A stretch of DNA of 64,000 nt from Pseudomonas sp. SCA2728.1_7 (GCF_018138145.1 NZ_CP073104.1:2914001-2978000), one strand, 5' to 3'; positions 9,279 to 18,770 are shown, counted from the first letter of the stretch. Notes: generated by a model from the letters alone, not told the origin. Numbers and translations are program-made.

Positions 9279-9878
9279 TTAGGTGTCAATAAAGCTTTTC
9301 GGTGGTTGATGCAGACTGATCTTGGCGTCATAGAGCAGATTGATCAACTCGACGATCATGATCGCGGTCAGGCCCCAGATCTTGAAATCGCCGTAGCGAT
9401 AGCTCGGCACATACCAACTGCGGCCCTGATAGTCGATGCGATGGGTATGCTCGCGAGGGTCTTTACGGAAGAATTCCAGCGGCACGCTGAAGACGGCGGC
9501 GATCTCGGCATCGTTGGCGCGGTATTCGACAAAATCGGGAATAACGCCGACATAAGGCGTGACCTTGATGCCGTGCAGGGAGATCAGTGGGCTGAGCGGG
9601 CCGATGACTTCGACGAGTCCGGGCGGCAGGCCGATTTCTTCTTCAGCCTCACGCAGCGCGGTAAAGATCAAATCCGGGTCTTCCGGATCGCGGCGCCCAC
9701 CGGGGAAGGCGACTTCGCCGCCGTGGGTCGAGAGCCCGCTGGCACGCAAGGTCAGCACCAGTTCCGGTTGGTCACTGCGGGTGATCGGCACCAGAACGGC
9801 GGCCTCGGGGAAACGTGTGTCGGTCTCCAGCGTGCGCGGTGTGTGGTTGCTTACCCTATGCAGTAGCTCGTCCAGCAT
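9279..9878 (-). CDS. Nudix CoA pyrophosphatase (NudL/YeaB type)
   Basis: A 199-residue Nudix hydrolase. The Nudix box lies at about residues 59-81 ([20 protein letters not shown] then EEIGL), preceded by the [20 protein letters not shown] segment typical of CoA pyrophosphatases, which split CoA to phosphopantetheine and 3',5'-ADP. The length is right for the family. It ends 47 bases before the gamma carbonic anhydrase start, so the three minus-strand genes probably form one operon. Confidence 0.9.
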   Translation of the reverse strand: MLDELLHRVSNHTPRTLETDTRFPEAAVLVPITRSDQPELVLTLRASGLSTHGGEVAFPGGRRDPEDPDLIFTALREAEEEIGLPPGLVEVIGPLSPLISLHGIKVTPYVGVIPDFVEYRANDAEIAAVFSVPLEFFRKDPREHTHRIDYQGRSWYVPSYRYGDFKIWGLTAIMIVELINLLYDAKISLHQPPKSFIDT

Positions 9879-10025
9879 GAGTGTTCTCGATCAGTGCCTT
9901 ACCCTGCATCATGCACCAATCATTGCGAGCGCCCAAGCCCCCGAAACCCGTCGTGTCGCGAAACGACAACTTGCCGACCGACACCGCTGCACGCCAAGAT
10001 AGGCGCAGCATTCAGGAAGCCCAGC

Positions 10026-10577
10026 ATGAAATTTTGCAGCCACTGCGGTAACCCGGTCACCCAGCGCATTCCCGAAGGCGATTCGCGGCTGCGATTTGTC
10101 TGTGACAGCTGTCAGACCATTCACTATCAGAACCCCAATATCGTTGCCGGTTGCGTGCCGACCTGGGGCACCAAAGTATTGCTCTGCCGCCGCGCCATCG
10201 AGCCGCGCCTCGGTTACTGGACGCTGCCTGCCGGTTTCATGGAAAACGGCGAGACCATCGAGCAGGCCGCCGAGCGCGAGACTGCCGAAGAAGCCTGCGC
10301 CCGGGTGCGCAACCTGAGCATCTATACGCTGATCGATGTGCCGCACATCAGTCAGGTGCATGTGTTCTTCCGTGCCGAGCTGGTCGATCTGGACTTTGCC
10401 GCCGGCCCCGAAAGCCTCGAAGTACAACTATTCGACGAAGCCGACATTCCCTGGGACGAGCTGGCTTTCCGCACGGTGGGGCGTACCTTAGAATGCTTCT
10501 TCGCTGATCGGCGTGTTGAGGTGTATCCGGTTCGTTCGGAATCGATTCCGCCGCTCGCTCAGCCTGCCATTACTTGA
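10026..10577 (+). CDS. Zinc-ribbon Nudix hydrolase
   Basis: A 183-residue protein with an N-terminal zinc ribbon (MKFCSHCGNP at 1-10 and FVCDSCQTIHY around 28-38, four cysteines) and a C-terminal Nudix domain (GFMENGETIEQAAERETAEE followed by AC). The start at 10026 follows AGGAAG. Relatives are described as ADP-ribose or NADH pyrophosphatases, but the substrate is not readable here. It is divergent from the CoA pyrophosphatase. Confidence 0.9.
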   Translation: MKFCSHCGNPVTQRIPEGDSRLRFVCDSCQTIHYQNPNIVAGCVPTWGTKVLLCRRAIEPRLGYWTLPAGFMENGETIEQAAERETAEEACARVRNLSIYTLIDVPHISQVHVFFRAELVDLDFAAGPESLEVQLFDEADIPWDELAFRTVGRTLECFFADRRVEVYPVRSESIPPLAQPAIT

Positions 10578-10664
10578 TTTCGTCGCCGGCCAGCCGATAA
10601 CCCGAGCACGTCTGCACAACACCTATAAATCATGTATCTGCTTCATTCCTGGGGAATCGTTTCA

Positions 10665-11180
10665 ATGCGCTGGTTGCTTGCCCTGTTCTGCCTGTCGTTC
10701 GTTACCGTCTCCCAAGCGTCATTCGTGACCACCGTGACGCCTGCGAATACCCCGCTCATCGAGAAAGTCCTGGTACTCAAATCGGCGCATCAACTGCAAC
10801 TGATCGCCGACGGCAAGCCACTGAAGACCTATCGCATTTCCCTGGGCAAAGGCGCGAAAAAAGGTCCGAAACTGATAGAAGGCGACAAACGCACGCCGGA
10901 AGGTTTCTATTGGATCGACTGGCGCAAGACCAGCGACAAATTCAATCTGTCGATGCACATCTCCTACCCGAACATCAGCGATTCGGCCCGCGCCCGACGT
11001 GAAGGCGTCGAGCCCGGCGGGATGATCATGATCCACGGCACGCCGGATTCGGAAGAAACCCCGGAAGACCTGTTCCACACCCTGGACTGGACTGACGGCT
11101 GCGTCGCCATGCGTAACGTCGACATGCGCGAAGTGTGGAATCTGGTGCCAGACGGCACGATGGTCGAAATCCGCCCTTAA
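10665..11180 (+). CDS. L,D-transpeptidase (YkuD domain) family protein
   Basis: From the ATG at 10665 (GGGGAA upstream) the protein has 171 residues, with a signal peptide (MRWLLALFCLSFVTVSQA). The YkuD domain follows, with the catalytic segment IHGTPDSEE ... WTDGCVAMRNVDMREVW: the His and Cys of the HXnS/T-x-GC-type motif are visible, with DGC in place of the more usual SHGC. Such enzymes act in the periplasm on peptidoglycan stem peptides or anchor lipoprotein. An upstream ATG at 10632 would disrupt the signal peptide. Confidence 0.88.
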   Translation: MRWLLALFCLSFVTVSQASFVTTVTPANTPLIEKVLVLKSAHQLQLIADGKPLKTYRISLGKGAKKGPKLIEGDKRTPEGFYWIDWRKTSDKFNLSMHISYPNISDSARARREGVEPGGMIMIHGTPDSEETPEDLFHTLDWTDGCVAMRNVDMREVWNLVPDGTMVEIRP

Positions 11181-11216
11181 CCAGCGACCGCTGGTCACCC
11201 GCAAAAAAATAAATCA

Positions 11217-11295
11217 AAAGATCGCAGCCTGCGGCCGCTCCTACAGAGGTGATACCACTCTCAACTGTAGGCGCTGCCGCAGGCTGCGATCTTTT
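11217..11295. repeat. REP-like inverted pair, GATCGCAGCC class
   Basis: AAAAGATCGCAGCCTGCGGC with CGCTCCTACA faces its reverse complement over a 19-base spacer. It is a second REP class, distinct from the GCGAGCCTGCTCGCGA class, and lies downstream of the L,D-transpeptidase gene. Confidence 0.85.
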
Positions 11296-11314
11296 GTTTT
11301 TTACAGGCCACCAC

Positions 11315-11406
11315 TAATACCACTTGAAACCATACCCCCTGAAACCCGCCATCCTACTGGGCCAAAGCCCATTTTCGCGCGCTGACATGGTATTCAAGTG
11401 GTATTA
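11315..11406. promoter_or_regulatory. Inverted pair of boxes upstream of the GntR regulator, likely nag operators
   Basis: TAATACCACTTGAAACCAT at 11315-11333 and its near-identical reverse complement at 11387-11406 (reading TAATACCACTTGAATACCAT on the minus strand) face each other 53 bases apart just before the regulator. The inner repeats TGGTAT/ATACCA fit a GntR/HutC-type site. That they bind the NagR/NagQ-like regulator is inferred from position. Confidence 0.55.
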
Positions 11407-11463
11407 ATTTCCGCCCCACAAGCGAGCCACAACAATCCTATACTCGCGACGGAAATGCCCTAC

Positions 11464-12195
11464 ATGAACGACCTCCATACCCTACGCCCGGACGACTCCC
11501 AGCCGACGCCGCTGTACCTGCAGCTGGCGCGCAATCTGGAAGCGGCGATTCATGCCGGGCAGTGGAAGTCCGAGCAGGCGATGCCCTCGGAACGCAACCT
11601 CAGCGAGCAACTGGGCATCTCCCGGGTGACTGCGCGCAAGGCGCTGGAAGTCCTCCTCGATCAAGGCTTGATCCGCCGCTTGCAAGGCTCCGGCACCTTC
11701 ATCACCCCACGCCTCGAACAACCGCTGTCGCGCCTTTCGGGCTTCAGCGAAATGCTCCGCCTCAAGGGCTTCGTACCCAGCTCACACTGGCTGGAACGTG
11801 AAATCACCCTACCAACTCACGAAGAACTGATCCGCCTCAGCCTGTCGCCGAACGACAAGGTCGCGCGCATGAAGCGGCTGCGCAAAGCCGATGACACGGT
11901 GATGGCCATCGAGATGAGCACGCTGCCCGCCTCGATCATGCCCAAGCCGCAACGGGTCGGCGATTCCCTCTACGAATACCTCGACGGCATCGGCAAGCCG
12001 ATCGTCCGCGCCCTGCAGCACATCCAGGCGATCAACGCCTCTGACGAGTTCGCCGCGCTGGTCGGCATCGCCCCCGGCACCGCGATGCTGCTGATGACCC
12101 GGGTCGGTTATCTGGAAGACAACACACCGATCGAAGTCACCGACACCTATTGCCGCAACGACTACTACGACTTTGTTGCAGAGCTTCGTCGATAA
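11464..12195 (+). CDS. GntR/HutC-family transcriptional regulator of GlcNAc use (NagR/NagQ type)
   Basis: A 243-residue regulator with an N-terminal winged helix (about 15-80: PLYLQLARNLEAAIHAGQWK, LSEQLGISRVTARKALEVLL, GLIRRLQGSGTFI) and a C-terminal UTRA effector domain (about 95-240). This is the HutC/DasR layout, whose members in nag clusters sense GlcN-6-P or GlcNAc-6-P. I chose the ATG at 11464 where the family's sequence begins. An ATG at 11455, three codons upstream in the same frame, is nearly as good. It is 40 bases upstream of nagA and leads the cluster. Confidence 0.9.
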   Translation: MNDLHTLRPDDSQPTPLYLQLARNLEAAIHAGQWKSEQAMPSERNLSEQLGISRVTARKALEVLLDQGLIRRLQGSGTFITPRLEQPLSRLSGFSEMLRLKGFVPSSHWLEREITLPTHEELIRLSLSPNDKVARMKRLRKADDTVMAIEMSTLPASIMPKPQRVGDSLYEYLDGIGKPIVRALQHIQAINASDEFAALVGIAPGTAMLLMTRVGYLEDNTPIEVTDTYCRNDYYDFVAELRR

Positions 12196-12235
12196 AGAGC
12201 TGCGTCGATAAGCGCAGCCACAAGCGAGAACCAAA

Positions 12236-13342
12236 ATGTCCGAAGACAACATCCTCACCGCCAGCGGCTGGATTCGCGGCCGGCTGATCCACGAACACGG
12301 CAAAGTCGTGTCGATCGAAGGCGTGCCCTGCGATCCGGCGAGCAATGATTTGCCGTATCTGCTGCCCGGCTTCATCGATTTGCACGTCCACGGTGGTGGC
12401 GGCAAAGACATCATGGAAGGCGCCAGCGCTTTCGAAACCATCACCAGAACCCACGTGCGTTTCGGTACCACTTCGCTGCTGGCCACCACCATGACCGCGC
12501 CGAGCGCTGAGATCTCCAGCGTCCTGAAGGAAGTAGGAGAGTTCTGCGAACAGCGTACGAAAGGTGCCGCGCGCGTCCTCGGCGTCCACCTCGAAGGCCC
12601 ATACATCAACCCCGGCAAACTCGGTGCCCAACCGAACTTCGCCCACACTGCGTTGATGGCCGAAGTCGAAGAATACCTGGCACTGGCGCCGATCCGGGTG
12701 ATCACCATCGCCCCGGAAATCGCCGGCCACGACGGTTTGATCCGCGAACTGAGCAGCCGTGGCGTGCGCATGCAGATCGGCCACACCCTTGGCAGTTACG
12801 AGGAAGGCGTCGCCGCACTGGATGCCGGCGCGACCAGTTTCACTCACCTTTACAACGCCATGAGCCCGCTGCATCACCGCGAACCGGGCATCGTCGGCGC
12901 TGCGCTGGCCCACGCCCAATTCGCCGAGCTGATTCCGGATTTGCTGCACGTGCACCCCGGCGCCATCCGCGTGGCCCTGCGCTCGATCCCGTGCCTGTAT
13001 TGCGTGACCGATTCGACCGCTGCCGCCGGCATGCCCGACGGTGAATACAAGCTCGGCAGCCACACCGTGACCAAATGCCTGGGCGGCGTGCGCCTGCCCG
13101 ACGGCACCTTGGCCGGCAGCACTCTGACCATGGATCAGGCCCTGCGCAATCTGGTGAAGATCGGTTTGCCGATCGCCGAAGCCTCGCAGCGCCTGTCGCA
13201 ATTCCCCGCCGATTACCTCGGCATCACCGAACGCGGGCGCTTGCAACCGGGTGCCTGGGCCGACTGCGTGCGGCTGGATCGCTCACTCACACTGACCGCC
13301 GTCATGGTCGAAGGAGAAGACATTGACTTCAAAAATGCTTGA
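12236..13342 (+). CDS. nagA: N-acetylglucosamine-6-phosphate deacetylase
   Basis: A 368-residue amidohydrolase that converts GlcNAc-6-P to GlcN-6-P and acetate in the cytoplasm. Visible motifs: PGFIDLHVHGGGGKDIMEG near the N-terminus, GVHLEGPYINPGKLGA (metal-binding Glu), QIGHTLGSYEEG, FTHLYNAMSPLHHREPGIVG and VTDSTAAAGMPDGEYKLG (catalytic Asp). The 3' end overlaps the next gene by 20 bases, so expression is coupled. It is the second gene of the nag cluster. Confidence 0.96.
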   Translation: MSEDNILTASGWIRGRLIHEHGKVVSIEGVPCDPASNDLPYLLPGFIDLHVHGGGGKDIMEGASAFETITRTHVRFGTTSLLATTMTAPSAEISSVLKEVGEFCEQRTKGAARVLGVHLEGPYINPGKLGAQPNFAHTALMAEVEEYLALAPIRVITIAPEIAGHDGLIRELSSRGVRMQIGHTLGSYEEGVAALDAGATSFTHLYNAMSPLHHREPGIVGAALAHAQFAELIPDLLHVHPGAIRVALRSIPCLYCVTDSTAAAGMPDGEYKLGSHTVTKCLGGVRLPDGTLAGSTLTMDQALRNLVKIGLPIAEASQRLSQFPADYLGITERGRLQPGAWADCVRLDRSLTLTAVMVEGEDIDFKNA

Positions 13343-14345
13343 GGAGGCGCTGTCCTCGTTCGAGGCTGTGCAAGCCCAACTGCAACATCTCGACCCGCAA
13401 ATGATCGAGATCGCCGGGCGCCTGCGCCGTCAGCCGCCGCAAGTGGCGATGACCGTCGCGCGCGGCAGCTCCGACCACGCGGCGAGCTACTTCGCCTACC
13501 TGACCATGCAGCAACTGGGCGTGCCGGTGGCGTCGTTGCCGATGTCGGTGGTGACCATGCAGCAGGCTCCATTGAAGGTCAGCGGTCAGGTTGCGTTCGC
13601 GTTTTCGCAATCGGGGCAGAGCCCGGATCTGGTCAACAGCCTGCGCCTGTTGCGCAAGCGTGGCGCGCTGAGCGTGTCGATGGTCAACGCCGCCGATTCG
13701 CCACTGGAAGCGGCGTGTGAATTCAGCGTGCCGCTGCTCGCCGGCACTGAAAGCAGCGTCGCCGCGACCAAGAGTTTTATCGCCACCCTCAGCGCCAGCG
13801 CTCGTTTGATCGCGCACTGGAAAGAGGACAGCGAATTGCTTGAGGCCGGTAACGCCCTGCCCGAAGGCCTGCGCGAAGCGGCGAAACAGGACTGGAGCGT
13901 GGCCATTGAAGCCCTGCGCGATTGCGAGCGCTTGATGGTCATTGGTCGTGGTGCCGGTTTCGCCATCGCTCAAGAGGCGGCGCTGAAATTCAAGGAAACC
14001 TCGGCGATTCAGGCCGAAGCGTTCAGCAGCGCCGAAGTGCGTCACGGCCCGATGGCCCTGATCGATGAACATTATCCGTTGCTGGTTTTCGCCCCACGCG
14101 GCGCAGAGCAGGCTGGCCTTCTGAGTCTCGCGGCAGAAATGCGTCAACGCGGCGCCCGTGTGTTGTTGGCCGCGCCGGATGACGTCAGCGAACGCGATCT
14201 GACCCTGACCCGCGCCGAACATCCGGTCCTCGATCCGATTCTGGCGATCCAGAGCTTCTACGTGATGGCCGCCGGTTTGGCCGTGGCCCGCGGCATGGAC
14301 CCGGATCAGCCGCGCCACTTGAGCAAAGTGACCCGCACGCACTAA
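13323..14345 (+). CDS. SIS-domain glucosamine-6-phosphate deaminase (NagB-II type)
   Basis: A 340-residue protein with two SIS sugar-isomerase domains (about 35-165 and 195-325) and no glutaminase domain. It resembles the isomerase half of GlmS: VARGSSDHAASYFAYL, FAFSQSGQSPDLV, ALKFKETSAIQAEAFSSAE, VRHGPMALID and the C-terminal GMDPDQPRHLSKVTRT. SIS-type NagB-II enzymes replace the classical NagB, turning GlcN-6-P into fructose-6-P and ammonia. Its place between nagA and the PTS genes supports this role; assignment to deaminase over isomerase is inference. Confidence 0.88.
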   Translation: MTSKMLEEALSSFEAVQAQLQHLDPQMIEIAGRLRRQPPQVAMTVARGSSDHAASYFAYLTMQQLGVPVASLPMSVVTMQQAPLKVSGQVAFAFSQSGQSPDLVNSLRLLRKRGALSVSMVNAADSPLEAACEFSVPLLAGTESSVAATKSFIATLSASARLIAHWKEDSELLEAGNALPEGLREAAKQDWSVAIEALRDCERLMVIGRGAGFAIAQEAALKFKETSAIQAEAFSSAEVRHGPMALIDEHYPLLVFAPRGAEQAGLLSLAAEMRQRGARVLLAAPDDVSERDLTLTRAEHPVLDPILAIQSFYVMAAGLAVARGMDPDQPRHLSKVTRTH

Positions 14346-14357
14346 TTGAAGCAAACC

Positions 14358-14441
14358 TGTAGGAGCTGCCGAAGGCTGCGATCTTTTGATTTTGATCCAA
14401 AAAACAAGATCAAAAGATCGCAGCCTTCGGCAGCGCCTACA
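14358..14441. repeat. REP-like inverted pair, GATCGCAGCC class
   Basis: TGTAGGAGCTGCCGAAGGCT with GCGATCTTTT faces its reverse complement over a 24-base AT-rich spacer, inside the nag cluster between the deaminase gene and the EIIA-HPr-EI gene. A hairpin here could lower readthrough into the PTS genes. Confidence 0.88.
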
Positions 14442-14481
14442 GGGGACATCGAACCCGAGATTTAACCGATGAGACCGAGCC

Positions 14482-16995
14482 ATGCACAACAACAATAAAG
14501 AGCTGACCCTCAGCGCCCCGCTCAGCGGCCCGGTGCTCACGCTCGCCAAAGTCCCGGACGCGGTGTTCGCCAGCGGCGCGATGGGCGACGGCATTGCCAT
14601 CGACCCGATCAACGACACCCTGTACTCGCCGTGCGCCGGGGTGATCATTCACGTCGCGCGCACCGGCCATGCACTCACTGTGCGTGCCGACAACGGCGCG
14701 GAAATCCTCCTGCACCTGGGGCTCGACACCGTTGAGTTGAACGGCGAAGGCTTCTCGATGCTGGTCAAGGATGGCACGCGTGTCAGCAAGGGCCAGCCGT
14801 TGTTGCGCTATGACCTCGACAAGGTCGGCCAACAGTGCAAAAGCCTCGTCAGCTTGTTGATCCTGACCAACAGCCAGGATTTCCAGGTACGGCCGATCAC
14901 GCTCAAAGCGGTGAAAGTTGGTGAGCCGTTACTGCATATTGTGGCGCGCAACAGCTCGGCGGCGAATTTTGCAGACGTGAGCGGGCCAGAGGTTCATGGC
15001 CATGTTCTGGTGGCGCATCGCGGTGGTTTGCATGCACGCCCGGCCGCGTTGATTCGGCAGACTGCGCAAGGTTTCAAGAGCCAGTCACAGCTGCACTTCG
15101 CCGGCAAATCGGCGCCGTGCAACAGTCTGATCGGTCTGATGGGCCTGGCGGTTGGCGAGCAGGATGAAGTGCAGGTCAGCTGTCAGGGGCCGGATGCCGA
15201 AGCGGCGTTGCAAGCATTGCTCACAGCATTGGCCACGGCGCTCCCGGATGATCATCACGCTGCGCCGCCGGTCAATGTTGCCGCTATTAAACGCCCGGCC
15301 GAAGCTGGCGTATTACACGGTGTCTGCGCTGCGCCAGGACTGGTCGGCGGGCCGCTGTTTCGTTTGAACGCGATCAGTTTGCCAACGGATGCGGGCAATC
15401 ATGATCCGCTGCAGCAACAGCAGGTGCTCGACGCTGCACTGACTCAGGTACGCAATGAAATCGACGGCACCCTTGTTCAAGCGAAAAAACACAAGAATGC
15501 CGATGAAGAAGCGATCTTTGCCGCGCATCTGGCACTGCTCGAAGACCCGGCGCTGCTCGACGCTGCACAGCAATCCATCGAGCGAGGTTCTGCGGCGACT
15601 CACGCCTGGAGCCAGTCGATCAATGTGCAATGCGAAGTATTGCAACACACCGGCAGCCCGCTGCTGGCCGAGCGCGCCAATGATCTGCGCGACCTCAAGC
15701 AACGCGTGCTGCGCGCGTTGCTCGGCGAAGCGTGGAATTACGATGTACCCGCCGGTGCCATCGTTGCTGCACATGAATTGACGCCGTCGGATCTGCTGCA
15801 ACTCAGCGCGCAAGGTGTCGCCGGGTTGTGCATGGCCGCGGGTGGCGCGACTTCACACGTGGCGATTCTCGCTCGCGGCAAAGGACTGCCGTGCATGGTG
15901 GCGCTGGGTTCGGCATTGCTTGATCAGCCGCAAGGTCATTCGGTGGTGCTCGATGCTGACGGTGGACGTCTCGAACTGACACCGAATGCCGATCGTCTGG
16001 CTGAAGTTCAACAGATGCAAATTGATCGCCAGCAACGTCGCGACGCGCAGCAGGCCAAAGCTCACCTGCCAGCCGAAACGCGAAATGGCGTGCACATCGA
16101 AGTCGTCGCCAATGTCGCTTCCAGCGGTGAAGCGGCAGATGCCTTTGCCAACGGTGCCGATGGTGTCGGCCTGCTGCGCACCGAGTTTTTATTCGTTGAT
16201 CGTCAGACCGCTCCGGACGTCGAAGAGCAACGCAGCGCCTATCAAGCCGTGATCGATGCGATGGGCAACAAGTCAGTGATCATCCGCACCATCGACGTCG
16301 GCGGCGACAAACAACTCGACTACCTGCCGCTGCCTATCGAAGCCAACCCGGTGCTCGGCCTGCGCGGCATTCGCCTGGCTCAGGCGCGTCCGGAAATCCT
16401 CGACCTGCAACTGCGCGCGCTGCTGCAAGTCAGCCCGCTGCGCCGCTGCCGGATCCTGCTGCCGATGGTCACCGAAGTGGATGAGCTGCTGCACATCCGC
16501 CAACGCGTCGATGCGTTGTGCATCGAACTGGGTGTGACTCAGCGCCCGGAAATCGGCGTGATGATCGAAGTCCCCGCCGCCGCGCTGCAAGCCGAACAAC
16601 TCGCCGAACATGCCGACTTCCTCTCGATCGGCACCAACGATCTGTCGCAATACACCTTGGCCATGGACCGCGATCACTCAGGTCTGGCCGCCCGCGTCGA
16701 CGCCCTGCACCCGGCGCTACTGCGCCTGATCGCCATGACCTGCGAAGGTGCAGCGGTGCACAAGCGTTGGGTCGGCGTCTGCGGTGCCCTCGCCTCTGAT
16801 CCGCTGGCCACACCCGTGTTGATCGGCTTGGGCGTTACCGAACTGTCGGTCAGCCCGGTGCAGATCGGTGAAATCAAGGATCGCGTGCGCCAGGTGCACG
16901 AAGCCGAGTGCCAGCGCCTCAGCCGCGACCTGCTCAAGCTGAGCAGCGCCGCCGCCGTACGTCACGCCTGCCATCAACACTGGCCTCTGCGCTAA
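14482..16995 (+). CDS. nagF: PTS multiphosphoryl transfer protein EIIA-HPr-EI (GlcNAc)
   Basis: An 837-residue fusion. Residues about 10-150 are a glucose-type EIIA with the active-site run EILLHLGLDTVELNGEGF. Residues about 170-255 are HPr with GGLHARPAALI, where the His is phosphorylated. The remainder is Enzyme I, with GGATSHVAILARGKGLPCMV (active His), GLLRTEFLFVD and IGTNDLSQYTLAMDRD. It passes phosphate from PEP to the NagE EIIB. All catalytic residues I can check are present. It sits 23 bases upstream of nagE. Confidence 0.94.
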   Translation: MHNNNKELTLSAPLSGPVLTLAKVPDAVFASGAMGDGIAIDPINDTLYSPCAGVIIHVARTGHALTVRADNGAEILLHLGLDTVELNGEGFSMLVKDGTRVSKGQPLLRYDLDKVGQQCKSLVSLLILTNSQDFQVRPITLKAVKVGEPLLHIVARNSSAANFADVSGPEVHGHVLVAHRGGLHARPAALIRQTAQGFKSQSQLHFAGKSAPCNSLIGLMGLAVGEQDEVQVSCQGPDAEAALQALLTALATALPDDHHAAPPVNVAAIKRPAEAGVLHGVCAAPGLVGGPLFRLNAISLPTDAGNHDPLQQQQVLDAALTQVRNEIDGTLVQAKKHKNADEEAIFAAHLALLEDPALLDAAQQSIERGSAATHAWSQSINVQCEVLQHTGSPLLAERANDLRDLKQRVLRALLGEAWNYDVPAGAIVAAHELTPSDLLQLSAQGVAGLCMAAGGATSHVAILARGKGLPCMVALGSALLDQPQGHSVVLDADGGRLELTPNADRLAEVQQMQIDRQQRRDAQQAKAHLPAETRNGVHIEVVANVASSGEAADAFANGADGVGLLRTEFLFVDRQTAPDVEEQRSAYQAVIDAMGNKSVIIRTIDVGGDKQLDYLPLPIEANPVLGLRGIRLAQARPEILDLQLRALLQVSPLRRCRILLPMVTEVDELLHIRQRVDALCIELGVTQRPEIGVMIEVPAAALQAEQLAEHADFLSIGTNDLSQYTLAMDRDHSGLAARVDALHPALLRLIAMTCEGAAVHKRWVGVCGALASDPLATPVLIGLGVTELSVSPVQIGEIKDRVRQVHEAECQRLSRDLLKLSSAAAVRHACHQHWPLR

Positions 16996-17018
16996 TAACA
17001 ACAAGAAGGAGAACCGCC

Positions 17019-18764
17019 ATGTATCAACTCTTTATCGAAGGCCTGCAACGCCTTGGCCGCGCGCTGATGCTGCCGATCGCGATCCTGCCGATTGCCGGTC
17101 TGCTGCTGCGCCTGGGTGACACCGACCTGCTGAACATCGCGATCATTCACGATGCCGGCCAGGTGATCTTCGCCAACCTGGCAATGATCTTCGCCATCGG
17201 CATCGCCGTCGGTTTCGCCAAGGACAACAACGGCACCGCCGGCCTCGCCGGGGTGATCGGTTATCTGGTGATGATCTCCACGCTGAAGGTGCTCGACGCG
17301 AGCATCAACATGGGCATGCTCGCCGGCATTGTCAGCGGCCTGATGGCCGGCGCGCTGTACAACCGCTTCAAGGACATCAAGCTGCCGGAATACCTGGCGT
17401 TCTTCGGTGGCCGGCGGTTTGTGCCGATTGTCACCGGGTTCGCGGCGGTCGGCCTCGGTGTCGTGTTCGGTTATATCTGGCCGCCGATCCAGCACGGCAT
17501 CAACGCGTTTGGTGCGCTGATGATGGAAAGCGGCAGTATCGGCGCGTTCGTGTTTGGTGTGTTCAACCGCCTGTTGATCGTCACCGGCCTGCACCACATC
17601 CTCAACAACATGGCGTGGTTTGTGTTCGGCAACTTCACCGACCCAACCACCGGTGCGCTGGTAACCGGCGACCTGTCGCGCTACTTCGCCGGCGATCCGA
17701 AGGGCGGCCAGTTCATGACCGGCATGTTCCCGATGATGATCTTCGGCTTGCCGGCGGCGTGTCTGGCGATGTACCGCAATGCCCTGCCGGAACGCCGCAA
17801 GGTGATGGGCGGGATTTTCCTGTCGATGGCATTGACGTCGTTCTTGACCGGGGTGACTGAGCCAATCGAATTTGCCTTCATGTTTTTGGCGCCTCAGTTG
17901 TATCTGCTGCATGCGCTGCTGACCGGGTTGTCGATGGCGATTACCAATGCGTTGAACATCCACCTCGGCTTCACCTTCTCCGGCGGTTTCATCGACATGG
18001 TGCTGGGTTGGGGTCGTTCCACCAATGGCTGGCTGGTGATTCCAGTCGGGCTGGCCTATGCCGTGGTGTATTACGCGGTGTTTGATTTCTGTATTCGTCG
18101 CTTCAATCTGAAGACGCCGGGGCGCGAGGATGTAGCGGTCAGTGAAAAAGCCGTACTGACTGAGAACGAACGCGCCGGTGCTTACATCAAGGCATTGGGT
18201 GGCGCTGAAAATCTACTGACGGTCGGCGCCTGCACTACGCGGTTGCGCTTGGAAATGGTCGATCGCAACAAGGCGTCCGATGCTGATTTGAAAGCGTTGG
18301 GTGCGATGGCGGTTGTGCGTCCGGGCAAGGGTGGAAGTTTGCAGGTGGTTGTCGGGCCGATGGCGGACAGTATTGCGGATGAGATTCGCCTCGCCATGCC
18401 TTCACTGGGGCGTGCGGTTCTGGTTGAAACCGCTGTTGTTGCTGTTGAGCCGAAAGTTGTTGCCGTTGCCGGTTCCGAGGCACAGCAATGGCTGAACGCG
18501 TTGGGCGGCGGCGACAATGTGCTGCAACTGGATTGCATTGCGATGACGCGGATTCGCCTGCAATTGGCGGATGGTAAGGCGTTGTCTGAGGCGCAATTGA
18601 AAGAGCTGGGTTGTCACGGTGTCAGCCAGTTGGACGGTGGGGTCTGGCATTTGCTGGTGGGGGATAAGGCGGCGAGTTTGAGTGAAGCACTTGAGGTTCT
18701 GCTCAATCGCACTGAGGTAAGTGCGAAAGCTTTACCCTCAGTAAAAACCCAACAGTCTTACTGA
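17019..18764 (+). CDS. nagE: PTS N-acetylglucosamine transporter EIICB (NagE) with a duplicated EIIB domain
   Basis: From the ATG at 17019 (AGAAGGAG upstream) the protein has 581 residues. Residues about 1-370 form the EIIC membrane channel (MYQLFIEGLQRLGRALMLPI, then LLIVTGLHHILNNMAWF and FLTGVTEPIEFAFMFLAPQL). A first EIIB domain (about 385-470) has the active site VGACTTRLRLEM with the phosphorylated Cys. A second, related domain (about 490-570) reads CIAMTRIRLQL, with Ala where the Cys should be, and so looks catalytically dead. It imports and phosphorylates GlcNAc with NagF. Confidence 0.94.
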   Translation: MYQLFIEGLQRLGRALMLPIAILPIAGLLLRLGDTDLLNIAIIHDAGQVIFANLAMIFAIGIAVGFAKDNNGTAGLAGVIGYLVMISTLKVLDASINMGMLAGIVSGLMAGALYNRFKDIKLPEYLAFFGGRRFVPIVTGFAAVGLGVVFGYIWPPIQHGINAFGALMMESGSIGAFVFGVFNRLLIVTGLHHILNNMAWFVFGNFTDPTTGALVTGDLSRYFAGDPKGGQFMTGMFPMMIFGLPAACLAMYRNALPERRKVMGGIFLSMALTSFLTGVTEPIEFAFMFLAPQLYLLHALLTGLSMAITNALNIHLGFTFSGGFIDMVLGWGRSTNGWLVIPVGLAYAVVYYAVFDFCIRRFNLKTPGREDVAVSEKAVLTENERAGAYIKALGGAENLLTVGACTTRLRLEMVDRNKASDADLKALGAMAVVRPGKGGSLQVVVGPMADSIADEIRLAMPSLGRAVLVETAVVAVEPKVVAVAGSEAQQWLNALGGGDNVLQLDCIAMTRIRLQLADGKALSEAQLKELGCHGVSQLDGGVWHLLVGDKAASLSEALEVLLNRTEVSAKALPSVKTQQSY

Positions 18765-18770
18765 CCCATG

